This document shows, piece after piece, positions 5,921-12,771 of a stretch of DNA of 21,775 bases. The notes beneath the pieces are model-generated. The model was not told the origin of the DNA and did no database searches. It saw nothing but the letters and a program-made list of their open reading frames with translations. Both the position numbers and the translations under genes were made by a program. Location of the stretch: positions 1-21,775 of IMG/VR virus record IMGVR_UViG_3300036772_000031; one strand, 5' to 3'. The DNA is from a virus. Every line of letters begins with the position of its first letter. Positions within the stretch are counted from its first letter, which is position 1.

Positions 5921-6973
5921 ATGGCCAACCTGACGGATAAGCTGCTGGACGACCTGCTCAATCGTCAGGTGATGATGATCAGAGCCGCTGAAGGACTCAG
6001 TGGCTCTCTCATCGACCAGTTTCAGCAAGTGCAGGACCAGATCGTGACGCTCTTGAAGCGCACCGACCTCAGTCGCTACACGCGATCCCGCACTCGCCGG
6101 CTGATGTCAGACATCAAAGACATGCTGGAGACGTTCGCAGAGAAGGCGCTGAATGTGAACGCGGAAGGCGCTGCGCGTATCGCTGACCTCATTCAGAACC
6201 GCACTTCGACTGACATCAATGAGGTGCTGTCGTACGACCTCACTTCGCCAGTCCTCACGCTTGACAAGCTGCAGGCGCTAATGGACGACAGCGCCGTGCT
6301 GGGTGGTCGCTCGATGGCTGACTTCTGGGACCAGTGGCCAGACTCGACCGCCGCTGCTTACGCCGACGTGATCCGCAATGGCGCTGTCTACGGCGCCTCT
6401 GTCGGCGACATGATCAACGCCATCGACGAGTCCGGAGCGCTGTCCAGCGCCACCAACAACATCGCTACTGCAGTGCGCACGTCGACCATCAACGTGGCCA
6501 ACGAAGCGCGCCTGCAGATGTACCAAGATAGCTCAGACGTCGTGAAAGGTTTCCAGTGGGTCGCGACTCTCGATGCTAACACGTGCGTCGAGTGTGGCGC
6601 TCTCGACGGGCTTCAGTGGGATCTCGACTACAACCCCATCGGACATGATCTACCGTTCCCTGGCGCCACCGCTCACGGCAACTGTCGCTGCGCGCAAGTG
6701 CCGGTCACGAAGAGTTGGGACGAGCTCTCGTCCTCCACTCAAGACGACATGAGTGACGTGCCAGACAGCACACGCGCCTCAATGGACGGTGAGGTGGCCG
6801 ACAGCGTGACTTACAATGACTGGCTCGCGACCAAGCCGGAAGCGTTTCAGCAAGACGTGCTCGGCCCCAGCCGCTATGAACTTTGGTCCAAAGGCAACTT
6901 GAATCTTCGCGACATGCTCTCACAGCAGGGTAACGTGCTGAGCGTCGCTGAACTGGAGAAGAGATATGGGTGA
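5921..6973 (+). CDS. Minor head protein, phage Mu F-like (head morphogenesis)
   Basis: This 350-aa protein carries the Mu-F/SPP1 gp7-type C-terminal signature: a helix TSTINVANEARLQMYQD (about 188-204), then FQWVATLDANTCVECGALDG (211-230), then AHGNCRCAQVPV (251-262). Cys222, Cys225, His252, Cys255 and Cys257 form the usual metal-binding-like set. The N-terminal 90 residues are helical. Members of this family sit inside the head at the portal and are needed for head assembly or DNA ejection. It lies soon after the portal gene, the usual order. It overlaps the next gene by 8 nt. Confidence 0.9.
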   Translation: MANLTDKLLDDLLNRQVMMIRAAEGLSGSLIDQFQQVQDQIVTLLKRTDLSRYTRSRTRRLMSDIKDMLETFAEKALNVNAEGAARIADLIQNRTSTDINEVLSYDLTSPVLTLDKLQALMDDSAVLGGRSMADFWDQWPDSTAAAYADVIRNGAVYGASVGDMINAIDESGALSSATNNIATAVRTSTINVANEARLQMYQDSSDVVKGFQWVATLDANTCVECGALDGLQWDLDYNPIGHDLPFPGATAHGNCRCAQVPVTKSWDELSSSTQDDMSDVPDSTRASMDGEVADSVTYNDWLATKPEAFQQDVLGPSRYELWSKGNLNLRDMLSQQGNVLSVAELEKRYG

Positions 6974-7223
6974 ACTTCGCACGCTGCGCCAGAACGTAGA
7001 ATCATCGCTCATGCTCGCATCTGAGCTGGAGGAGGTGGCGCGTCAGTTGCGAATGGGAGAGCGTGAAGCGACACACGCTGTGCTGATTCTCGATAACCGC
7101 CAGGGGTTCGCAGGTGGAGCCATGACGCTTAAAGCGCTAGGCGCGAACTGTCCACCATACTATCAATTGGGACTCGTGACTCACGCTCAAGCTGCACTCG
7201 TCGATGAGATTCAGGGTAGCTAA
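6966..7223 (+). CDS. Hypothetical protein, 85 aa
   Basis: ATG 6966 lies inside the end of the Mu F-like gene, with GGAGAAGAG just upstream as ribosome binding site. The N-terminal half is a charged helix (LRTLRQNVESSLMLASELEEVARQLRMGEREA). The second half is more hydrophobic (HAVLILDNRQGFAGGAMTLKALG). No recognised domain. It is the last gene before the second promoter, so it closes the packaging/portal block. Confidence 0.7.
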   Translation: MGELRTLRQNVESSLMLASELEEVARQLRMGEREATHAVLILDNRQGFAGGAMTLKALGANCPPYYQLGLVTHAQAALVDEIQGS

Positions 7224-7236
7224 AAGTTGAGTTGAA

Positions 7237-7269
7237 AATGTGTACAAGTATACTCAATCGGTATATAAT
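7237..7269 (+). promoter_or_regulatory. Second sigma70-like promoter with the same boxed -35, upstream of scaffold/coat genes
   Basis: The -35 is TGTACA (7241-7246), the spacer is 17 nt, and the -10 is TATAAT (7264-7269). The block AATGTGTACAAGTATACT (7237-7254) differs at one base from 2187-2204. Transcription would start about 7276, giving a leader of roughly 34 nt before the scaffold start at 7310. A dedicated promoter here fits the high demand for scaffold and coat protein. Confidence 0.78.
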
Positions 7270-7309
7270 CTCCCCATCACGTCGTTAATTGCCGTTGGGG
7301 AAAATTGCC

Positions 7310-8092
7310 GTGGCTCTGAAAGCTCGATTGCCGAATCTGGACAACCTCTCGGACGCCATCAAGGCGCTCTATCGCCAGGTCGATGACCATTTCGTTCTCG
7401 ACGTCGAGCCGGTCGACGGCTACGCGTTGGAGGACATCAACGGTCTCAAGACGACGCTCGCGAAGAAGACGACCGAGATCACGACCCTCAAGAATTCTCT
7501 GCAAGCGTTCGGCGACATGAAGCCGGACGACGCCAAGGCCGCCATCGCCAAGCTTGCTGAGTACGGCAACTTGAACCCCGAAGAGCAGGCCAAGGCGAAG
7601 GTCAAGGCCGCCCTCGACCAGCAGCAGTCGCAGTTCAACGCACAACTCACTGCGAAAGACACCGAGCTCAAGTCGCTCATGACGCAGTTGCAGGTCGTGA
7701 TGGTCGACAACGCCGCATCGTCTGCGCTGTCGTCGAAGGGTGGCAACGTGAAACTGCTGCTGCCGCACCTGCGCAGCCAGCTACGAATGGACCGGACGGA
7801 ATCCGGTTTCGCTGTGAATGTGATCGACGCCGAGGGCAACGCGCGCATTCACTACCAAGACGGCAAGACGTCGAATATGACGCTGGACCAGCTCGTCGAC
7901 GAAATGTCGTCATCCCAGGACTTCGCTGCCGCATTCAAGGCGGTAGGGACTCCGGGCAACGGCACCAAGCCTGGCAACGCCAACCCGAACGGCAATCCTC
8001 GCCCGAAAGTCGTGGATGCTGGTGACCAGAATGCGTTGTCCCGCAATCTCGAGGACATCGCGAAAGGTGCTGTCACCGTAGCAAACCTCTGA
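7310..8092 (+). CDS. Capsid scaffolding protein
   Basis: I chose GTG 7310 because GGGGA (7297-7301) sits 8 nt upstream; an earlier TTG (7289) lacks such a site. The 260-aa product has the usual scaffold plan. A short N-terminal domain (LPNLDNLSDAIKALYRQVDDHFVLDVE) is followed by a long charged coiled coil (about 40-125, Lys/Glu/Gln rich). Then come NAASSALSSKGGNVKLLLPHLRSQL (about 134-158) and TLDQLVDEMSSSQDFAAAFK (191-210), a flexible Gly/Asn/Pro stretch, and a C-terminal tail. It lies directly before the coat gene. Scaffolds direct coat assembly into procapsids and then leave or are degraded. No protease domain is seen. Confidence 0.85.
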   Translation: MALKARLPNLDNLSDAIKALYRQVDDHFVLDVEPVDGYALEDINGLKTTLAKKTTEITTLKNSLQAFGDMKPDDAKAAIAKLAEYGNLNPEEQAKAKVKAALDQQQSQFNAQLTAKDTELKSLMTQLQVVMVDNAASSALSSKGGNVKLLLPHLRSQLRMDRTESGFAVNVIDAEGNARIHYQDGKTSNMTLDQLVDEMSSSQDFAAAFKAVGTPGNGTKPGNANPNGNPRPKVVDAGDQNALSRNLEDIAKGAVTVANL

Positions 8093-8107
8093 CCCCGAGT
8101 CGGGTCA
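8090..8107 (+). other. Hairpin at the scaffold stop codon
   Basis: TGACCC (8090-8095, containing the TGA stop) can pair with GGGTCA (8102-8107) around a 6-nt loop. No T-run follows, so it is not a standard intrinsic terminator. It lies in the 86-nt leader of the coat gene and could be an mRNA stability or processing element. Confidence 0.4.
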
Positions 8108-8178
8108 CAAAGCGCTTGGCACGAGCTGCCTGCGTTTCGTAGAGCAAACTCTCCCCATCTCGCTTTGAGGAACGACTC

Positions 8179-9321
8179 ATGTCCAATACACTGAACAGTA
8201 TCATCCCGAAGATCTTGGCTCGCGCACTGCTCGTCCTGCGTGGCCGGCTCGTCATGCCGCAGCTTGCAAATTCGGACTACGCCGCCGATGCCGCGAAGAA
8301 GGGCGACGTGATCAACGTCCAGATCCCCGCCGCGCAGACCGCGACCGACGTCACGCCGAGCAACACCAAGCCGGCTCTGTCCAGTCACACGCCGACCACC
8401 GTCCCCATCCCGCTCGATCAGTGGAAGATGACGGACTTCAACTTGACCGACAAGGACATGCAGTTGATCGACACGAACGACGCGTTCTTGCCGATGCAGA
8501 CCTACTCGGCCATCGACGCGATCGCGAGCACCATCAACAGCTACCTGTTCACGCAGTCGCTGCAGATTCCGTCGTTCACCGGCACGGCCGGCACCACGCC
8601 GTTCGCGTCCGACGCCACGGCCGTCATCAACGGTCGCAAGAAGCTCGTTCAGCAGAAGTGCCCCGACGAGCGTAAGCGCAACCTGGTTCTCGACCCGAAC
8701 GCCGAAGCCAACGCGCTCGGCCTCGCCGTCTTCGCTAACTTCGAACAGACCGGCGACCAGGGTCCGAAGATCGAAGGCGCGCTCGGCCGCAAGTATGGCG
8801 TGAATTTCTACGTCGACCAGCAGGCCCCGACCCACACGCTTGGCGCCACCGGCACCGTGACTGTCGACACCGCTGGCGGCACCGCCGGCCAGTCGACGCT
8901 GCCGGTCGTGGCCAGCTCGCTCGGCCAGCCGACCCCGGGTGATCACTTCACGATCGCCGGCGACACGACGCAGTATGTCGTCGTGAGCGCCACGACGGTT
9001 GCGTCCAACAAGTCGACGCTCACCATCTCGCCGGCTCTCGCCACCTCGCCGGTCTCCACCACGGCGATCACGTTCCTCGCTTCCTTCACGGCGAACGTGC
9101 TCTTCCACCCGCGCGCCCTCGCTTTCGCGATGCGCCCGCTGGTTCAGAGCACCGCGGACCTCGCCTTCGGCAGCAAGATCATGTCGATGCAGGACCCGCT
9201 CACGCAGATCACGCTCCGCTTGGAAGTGACCCGCGTGCACAAGGCCGTCATCTGGGAATTCGACGTCCTGTACGGCGGCGCGGTGGTCGACGGCAACTGC
9301 GGCTGCCTGATCCTCGGCTGA
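8179..9321 (+). CDS. Major capsid (coat) protein, P22 coat-like HK97 fold
   Basis: The 380-aa product follows the scaffold, with GAGG (8167-8170) 8 nt before the ATG. Features typical of the P22-gp5-type coat family are an N-terminal helix (NSIIPKILARALLVLRGRL), KKGDVINVQIP (40-50), the ATDVTPSNTKPALSSHTPTTVPIPLDQW beta region, and DQGPKIEGALGRKYGVNFYVDQQAPTHT (203-220). A Thr/Gly/Ser-rich beta-domain (about 221-305) follows, then a conserved closing part (FHPRALAFAMRPL...ITLRLEVTRVHKAVIWEFDVLYGG). Codon choice is strongly biased to C/G-ending codons, as expected for the most expressed gene. It forms the icosahedral shell. Confidence 0.9.
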   Translation: MSNTLNSIIPKILARALLVLRGRLVMPQLANSDYAADAAKKGDVINVQIPAAQTATDVTPSNTKPALSSHTPTTVPIPLDQWKMTDFNLTDKDMQLIDTNDAFLPMQTYSAIDAIASTINSYLFTQSLQIPSFTGTAGTTPFASDATAVINGRKKLVQQKCPDERKRNLVLDPNAEANALGLAVFANFEQTGDQGPKIEGALGRKYGVNFYVDQQAPTHTLGATGTVTVDTAGGTAGQSTLPVVASSLGQPTPGDHFTIAGDTTQYVVVSATTVASNKSTLTISPALATSPVSTTAITFLASFTANVLFHPRALAFAMRPLVQSTADLAFGSKIMSMQDPLTQITLRLEVTRVHKAVIWEFDVLYGGAVVDGNCGCLILG

Positions 9322-9341
9322 TTCCCCAACCAGCCTGGGAT

Positions 9342-9375
9342 GGTGGGCGGTCTCGATCCTCGAAGGCCGCCCACC
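9342..9375 (+). terminator. Strong hairpin after the coat gene (GGTGGGCGG / CCGCCCACC)
   Basis: A perfect 9-bp GC-rich inverted repeat, 9342-9350 and 9367-9375, with a 16-nt loop, begins 20 nt after the coat stop. It is followed by TCTCTC rather than a T-run. It could partly terminate transcription or protect the coat message 3' end, allowing coat protein to exceed downstream products. It could equally be only a stability element. Confidence 0.5.
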
Positions 9376-9397
9376 TCTCTCACTCAAGGAGTATTCT

Positions 9398-9694
9398 ATG
9401 CGTGTACCCACTGTGAAAGTGCGCAACAAGGCGACCGGCGAGACGATGATCGTCAACGAGGCCGACTACGCCCAAGGCTCTCTGACGTCCGACATGCAGC
9501 TCAACGCGAGCGGCTGGGAACGCGTCGGCGAAGAGACCACCGGCGAACAGGACGACTTCTCGAAGAAAGAAGCCGACGAAGCGGCTGCGGACAGCAAGGT
9601 CGCGATGACCTCCGCCGCCCTGAACCCGCCCAGCCAGGCCGACATCGCTGCCAAGCAGGCCGCGACTGCGAGCGTCAAGGACAAGGCGAAGTAA
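9398..9694 (+). CDS. Small post-coat protein, 98 aa
   Basis: The ATG is preceded by AAGGAG (9385-9390). The first 45 residues look folded and beta-like (MRVPTVKVRNKATGETMIVNEADY, then ASGWERVGEE). The rest is a highly charged Ala/Asp/Lys-rich tail (SKKEADEAAADSKVAMTS...KQAATASVKDKAK), likely disordered or helical. Small proteins of this build are common between coat and connector genes in siphophages and are sometimes decoration or head-completion proteins; no family can be named with confidence. The next gene starts 4 nt downstream. Confidence 0.75.
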   Translation: MRVPTVKVRNKATGETMIVNEADYAQGSLTSDMQLNASGWERVGEETTGEQDDFSKKEADEAAADSKVAMTSAALNPPSQADIAAKQAATASVKDKAK

Positions 9695-9697
9695 GTC

Positions 9698-10186
9698 GTG
9701 CCCACGATCAACTCGACTCCAGGCGACCCGTCACAGAACAGCTACTGCTCTCTCGCAGAAGCGGACGCGTATCACGCGTCACGGCTGTTCAACGACGCCT
9801 GGACGTCGGCTGATCCGGATGCCGTCAAGACGCCTGCACTCCTTTGGGCATGCAGGACGTTGGATCGCCAAGACTGGCAGGGTCTGCGCACCAACAAAGT
9901 GCAAGGTCTGCGTTGGCCTCGCTATTACGTCGCAGATCAAGATGGGTGGATGTTCGCAGCCACCGAGATCCCCACGTTCCTGAAGAACGCTCAAGCGGAA
10001 CTTGCTTTCCTGTTCATCCAGCAAGACCGCACCAGCGAAGTCGGAACCGAGGGATTCAGCGAGATCAAGGCCGGCGAGATTGACGTGAAGGTCGACAAGT
10101 ACGACCGCATTGACACGATCTCGAAGGAAGTTTGGTCGATGATAGCCCCGTTCTGCAATACTGGTGTCGAACTCATGAGAGGGTAA
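9698..10186 (+). CDS. Head-tail adaptor-type protein (DnaT-like family)
   Basis: This 162-aa product starts at GTG 9698. The pattern NSYCSLAEADAYHASRLFNDAW, then TPALLWACRTLDRQDWQGLRTN, then QGLRWPRYY and TEIPTFLKNAQAELAFLF matches a widespread phage family often labelled 'DnaT-like ssDNA-binding protein'. In structural clusters it occupies the place of the head-tail adaptor between coat and head-closure genes. Given its place two genes after the coat gene, a connector role is far more likely than replication. The C-terminal part is charged (IKAGEIDVKVDKYDRIDTISKE). The next gene begins 1 nt later. Confidence 0.8.
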   Translation: MPTINSTPGDPSQNSYCSLAEADAYHASRLFNDAWTSADPDAVKTPALLWACRTLDRQDWQGLRTNKVQGLRWPRYYVADQDGWMFAATEIPTFLKNAQAELAFLFIQQDRTSEVGTEGFSEIKAGEIDVKVDKYDRIDTISKEVWSMIAPFCNTGVELMRG

Positions 10187-10187
10187 C

Positions 10188-10565
10188 GTGGGCCTTAAAG
10201 CTGCTATCGCCAAAGCTGCGGCCTCTGCGTTTACGGCGGTAGGTGATGTCGTCGAGACGACGAACATCATTCGCTACGACGGAGACCCCGTTCGCGACCT
10301 CTCAACCGGCCTATACACTCGCCCTCAGACGGTCCTGTCTGACGTCAAGATCATCTGGATGAAAGTCCAGCGTGATCGCTGGGCAGACTTCGAAATCAGT
10401 TATCAGGATCGCCAAGCGCTCGTGCTTCAGGCGCTGGCGCCAGGCATCAAGGTCGGCGACGTCATTCAGCAGCTCTCTGCGTACTACGAGATCATGTTGA
10501 TGAATGAGGACCCTGCGCACGCGTCCTTCGTCTTACTGTGTCGCACGAAGCGGGTGGTGACGTGA
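10188..10565 (+). CDS. Putative head-closure/head-tail joining protein, 125 aa
   Basis: The start is GTG 10188, with GAGAGGGT upstream as ribosome binding site. The product has an Ala-rich N-terminal helix (GLKAAIAKAAASAFTAVGDV). A mainly beta body follows: TNIIRYDGDPVRDLSTGLYT, QTVLSDVKIIWMKVQRD, GIKVGDVIQQLSAYYEIM, ASFVLLCRTKRVV. This size, fold impression and place between adaptor and gp10-like genes match head-closure (stopper) proteins. The family assignment is from synteny rather than clear sequence motifs. Its stop shares GTGA with the next start. Confidence 0.6.
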   Translation: MGLKAAIAKAAASAFTAVGDVVETTNIIRYDGDPVRDLSTGLYTRPQTVLSDVKIIWMKVQRDRWADFEISYQDRQALVLQALAPGIKVGDVIQQLSAYYEIMLMNEDPAHASFVLLCRTKRVVT

Positions 10566-10981
10566 GCTTCGCTGACGACCTCACCGCTGCCGCCAACAAG
10601 CTGAATCTCCAGCCTGGTGTCATCGCACGTAAGATGGCGATGGACATCTTGACCGGCGTCGTGTTGAAGACGCCCGTCGATCACGGCTACCTGCGCTCAG
10701 CGTGGAACGTGAGTGTCAATGAACTCATTTTCGTGACGACGCCTGGCGAGTCTGGCAACCAGACGGTGCCATCCGACTTGCCACAATTCCCGACGATTGA
10801 GATCACGAACGGTCTGCCGTACGCCGCTGTCGTGGAGTTCGGTGGATACCCAGGCGTCGGCCCCAAGACGACACAAGGCTCCAACCCTGAGGGAGGTGGT
10901 GGCATCTTCTCTTCACAGGCCCCGCGCGGCATGATGATGCTGACGCTGGAAGAACTTACTCGCAACTTCAAGGTGAGCTGA
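10562..10981 (+). CDS. HK97 gp10-like neck/tail-completion protein, 139 aa
   Basis: The GTG at 10562 overlaps the previous stop (GTGA). A longer reading from GTG 10538 would intrude into that gene and is not preferred. The pattern LKTPVDHGYLRSAWNVSVNE (about 40-60), ITNGLPYAAVVEFGGYPGVGPKT (about 81-105) and a closing QAPRGMMMLTLEELTRNF is characteristic of the HK97 gp10 family. These proteins sit at the neck and help join the tail tube to the head. It lies directly before the tail terminator, the standard order. Confidence 0.85.
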   Translation: MSFADDLTAAANKLNLQPGVIARKMAMDILTGVVLKTPVDHGYLRSAWNVSVNELIFVTTPGESGNQTVPSDLPQFPTIEITNGLPYAAVVEFGGYPGVGPKTTQGSNPEGGGGIFSSQAPRGMMMLTLEELTRNFKVS

Positions 10982-10982
10982 G

Positions 10983-11384
10983 ATGTCAGGCCTGACTGAT
11001 AGTCAAGCGGTCCTCTTACTCACCCAATACTTTGGTACCAACTTCACTGGTGCCAAGGTGGTGTACCAGGACGAGCCGATCTCAACCGACTGGACAGGTC
11101 CCTACGTTCGGATGTCGGTGCTTCTTGGTGACCCGCAGCCCAACCTCGACTCCACGTGGGAGAGAGTGACAGGCATTGCGTGGTTCCAGACTTTTACGGT
11201 GCAGGGCGTGGGCGACGTCGCAGCGTGGAGTTTGGCTGATGCGGTGGCGAACGTCATGAAGTACCAGACGATCGGCATCATCCGCCTGACGAGTGCAGGC
11301 AAGCAAAACCTCGGCGCAGGGAAAACGACGTGGAACCGCATTGACGTGCGAGTGCCATTCTTTTTCGAACGAGTCACGAGTTGA
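10983..11384 (+). CDS. Tail terminator-like protein, 133 aa
   Basis: The gene starts 1 nt after its neighbour, with AAGGTGAG upstream. The alpha/beta product has an N-terminal helix (SQAVLLLTQYFGTNF), strands VVYQDEPISTDWTGPYVRMSVLL, then WFQTFTVQGVGDVAAWSLADAVANVM and a final strand NRIDVRVPFFFERV. This order of strands and helix resembles lambda gpU-type tail terminators (and DUF4128-type proteins), which cap the tail tube and set its end. Place between the gp10-like and tube genes supports this. Confidence 0.75.
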   Translation: MSGLTDSQAVLLLTQYFGTNFTGAKVVYQDEPISTDWTGPYVRMSVLLGDPQPNLDSTWERVTGIAWFQTFTVQGVGDVAAWSLADAVANVMKYQTIGIIRLTSAGKQNLGAGKTTWNRIDVRVPFFFERVTS

Positions 11385-11527
11385 CGTGTGCACCAGGGAA
11401 TCCTAGGGATCATGGAAAATTGGGTAATATAGACATATAGGCCTCATACCAGGAGGGTCGCCAGGCTCCCGCCAGGCACACCAGGCAATACCTGGAATGA
11501 ATTCCAAAGAATTACTGGAGCATCCCA
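11385..11527 (+). repeat. Non-coding gap with a cluster of CCWGG sites before the tail tube gene
   Basis: No gene fits here. CCAGG occurs at 11393, 11449, 11461, 11472 and 11481, and CCTGG at 11491, i.e. six CCWGG sites. Five of them lie within 47 bp at 9-12 nt spacing. The last two also form an inverted repeat (CCAGG-5 nt-CCTGG, 11481-11495). CTGGAG at 11515-11520 is the ribosome binding site for the tube gene. A TAATAT at 11425-11430 has no convincing -35. Confidence 0.55.
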
Positions 11528-12691
11528 ATGAGCGACAGCAATGCGATTCAACTGGCGGTCGGCGCCGAAACAACGGCCGGCACTGCCGCAACTGGCCCGT
11601 ACACCCTACTCAACGTCAGCAGCGTCTCGCTGAAGTCGCAGAAGGGTACGGCCGAATCCAACACCATCCGCGCCGACCGCAACCTATCTGGCCTGATCAT
11701 GACGAACATGGTCCCGTCCGGCGGTTTCGGCTTCGACTTCAGCTACGGCAACTTGGACGTGCTGTTGCCGGGCATGATGTGCAACACGCTCTCGACGCCG
11801 GTCTCACTGACGACCGTCGCAGGCACCGTCGCCGGCGCGGTCTTCACCGCCACGACTGGCACGCCGTTCTCGGTCTGCACAGTGGGTCAGTGGCTCAGCA
11901 TCGTGATCAGCGGCACCCGCTACATCGTCAAGATCACGGCGATTGGCGGCTCCGGCGCGAGCATCACGGTCACTGGCGCGACACTGCCGTCTGGCGCCCA
12001 GACGATCACGACGGCCAAAGGTAAGTACTACCGCAACGGTGTTGCGCAGAAGACCTACACTTTGGAAAAGGTGTTCACCGACCAAGCCGCGTCGAATAAG
12101 CACATCTTCGGCTATCTCGGCTGCCAAGCCAACACAATGACGCTCAACGCACAAGCCGAGCAGATCGTGACTGGTGACATGCAGTTCATGGGCATGGCGT
12201 GCTTGACGCCGTATGGCACCTCATTGTCGGGCGGTGCATACACAGCGGCGCCTACTAACCAGTCATTCGCTGGCCTGACCGGCAATATCGGCCAGTTCAT
12301 CGTGAATGGCACGCTGGTCACGCCGACGGTCATGGCAGTGAAGGGTATCAACGCCTCGGTCACGAACAACGGTCGTCGCGACGCCGGCATCAACGTCGCC
12401 CGCATGGGTTGGGGCCAGTTCGGCTTGACAGGCACACTGAGCACGTACTTTCAGGGCGGACTCGCCGCTGTGGATGCGTTCTTCGCGCACACGCCGGGCA
12501 GCGTCAGTTATGTGATGACCGACCCTGCCGGCAACGTGTTCGTGGTAACGGTGAATAACCTCCAGTTCAGCGACTTCGTCAATCAGGTCGGCGGCAAAAA
12601 CCAGCCGGTCATGGGTGACTTGAACTTCACTGCGATTCTCGACTCCACCATCTCCAACGCTACGCTGCAGTTCGATATGCTGGATCCATAA
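11528..12691 (+). CDS. Major tail (tube) protein, 387 aa
   Basis: The product begins MSDSNAIQLAVGAETTAGTAATG, followed by a run with RADRNLSGLIMTNMVPSGGFGFDFSYGNLDVLL (about 48-80). That is the usual pattern of siphophage tube proteins: a 'sg...g' bend and a long beta-hairpin loop that builds the tube. About residues 88-165 form a Thr/Gly/Ser-rich beta-domain (VCTVGQWLSIVISGTRYIVK...ASITVTGATLPSG), probably exposed. The core resumes with KYYRNGVAQKTYTLEKVFTD and ends with a strand pair ending DSTISNATLQFDMLDP. Place between tail terminator and tail chaperone, and abundance-type codon bias, support the call. Confidence 0.85.
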   Translation: MSDSNAIQLAVGAETTAGTAATGPYTLLNVSSVSLKSQKGTAESNTIRADRNLSGLIMTNMVPSGGFGFDFSYGNLDVLLPGMMCNTLSTPVSLTTVAGTVAGAVFTATTGTPFSVCTVGQWLSIVISGTRYIVKITAIGGSGASITVTGATLPSGAQTITTAKGKYYRNGVAQKTYTLEKVFTDQAASNKHIFGYLGCQANTMTLNAQAEQIVTGDMQFMGMACLTPYGTSLSGGAYTAAPTNQSFAGLTGNIGQFIVNGTLVTPTVMAVKGINASVTNNGRRDAGINVARMGWGQFGLTGTLSTYFQGGLAAVDAFFAHTPGSVSYVMTDPAGNVFVVTVNNLQFSDFVNQVGGKNQPVMGDLNFTAILDSTISNATLQFDMLDP

Positions 12692-12695
12692 GTTT

Positions 12696-12745
12696 CCAGC
12701 CCCCTGGCGGCTGGGTTAGTGTGTGGCTATATTGCTAACCCAGCC
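12696..12745 (+). promoter_or_regulatory. Two mutually exclusive hairpins between tube and chaperone genes
   Basis: Segment 1 CCAGCC (12696-12701) can pair with GGCTGG (12709-12714; 6 bp, 7-nt loop). Segment 2 GGCTGGGTTAG (12709-12719) pairs perfectly with segment 3 CTAACCCAGCC (12735-12745; 11 bp, 15-nt loop). The two folds share segment 2 and exclude each other, as in attenuators. The strong fold has no T-run after it. It lies between the tube stop (12691) and the chaperone ribosome binding site (GAGGAG, about 12758-12763). Confidence 0.6.
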
Positions 12746-12771
12746 CCCGTTAACCCTCGAGGAGTGTTTCA

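Noticed and set aside
8116-8135. Sigma54-like promoter before the coat gene (TTGGCACGAGC...)
   Set aside because: The -24 half fits, but there is no GC exactly 10 nt after the GG; the nearest GC dinucleotides are at 8 or 12 nt, so the element is not valid.
7852-9456. A 534-codon antisense open frame opposite the scaffold and coat genes
   Set aside because: It is Arg/Gly/Val-rich with no motif. It is a by-product of the strong C/G third-position codon bias of the coat gene on the other strand.
11421-11430. Promoter TGGGTAATAT before the tail tube gene
   Set aside because: A TAATAT -10 is possible, but no -35-like hexamer lies 16-18 nt upstream and the TG is one base off for an extended -10.
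11497-12024. A 175-codon sense frame starting before the tail tube gene
   Set aside because: The product is Arg/His-rich low-complexity sequence in the wrong frame. The tube gene from 11528 has the ribosome site and sensible protein sequence.
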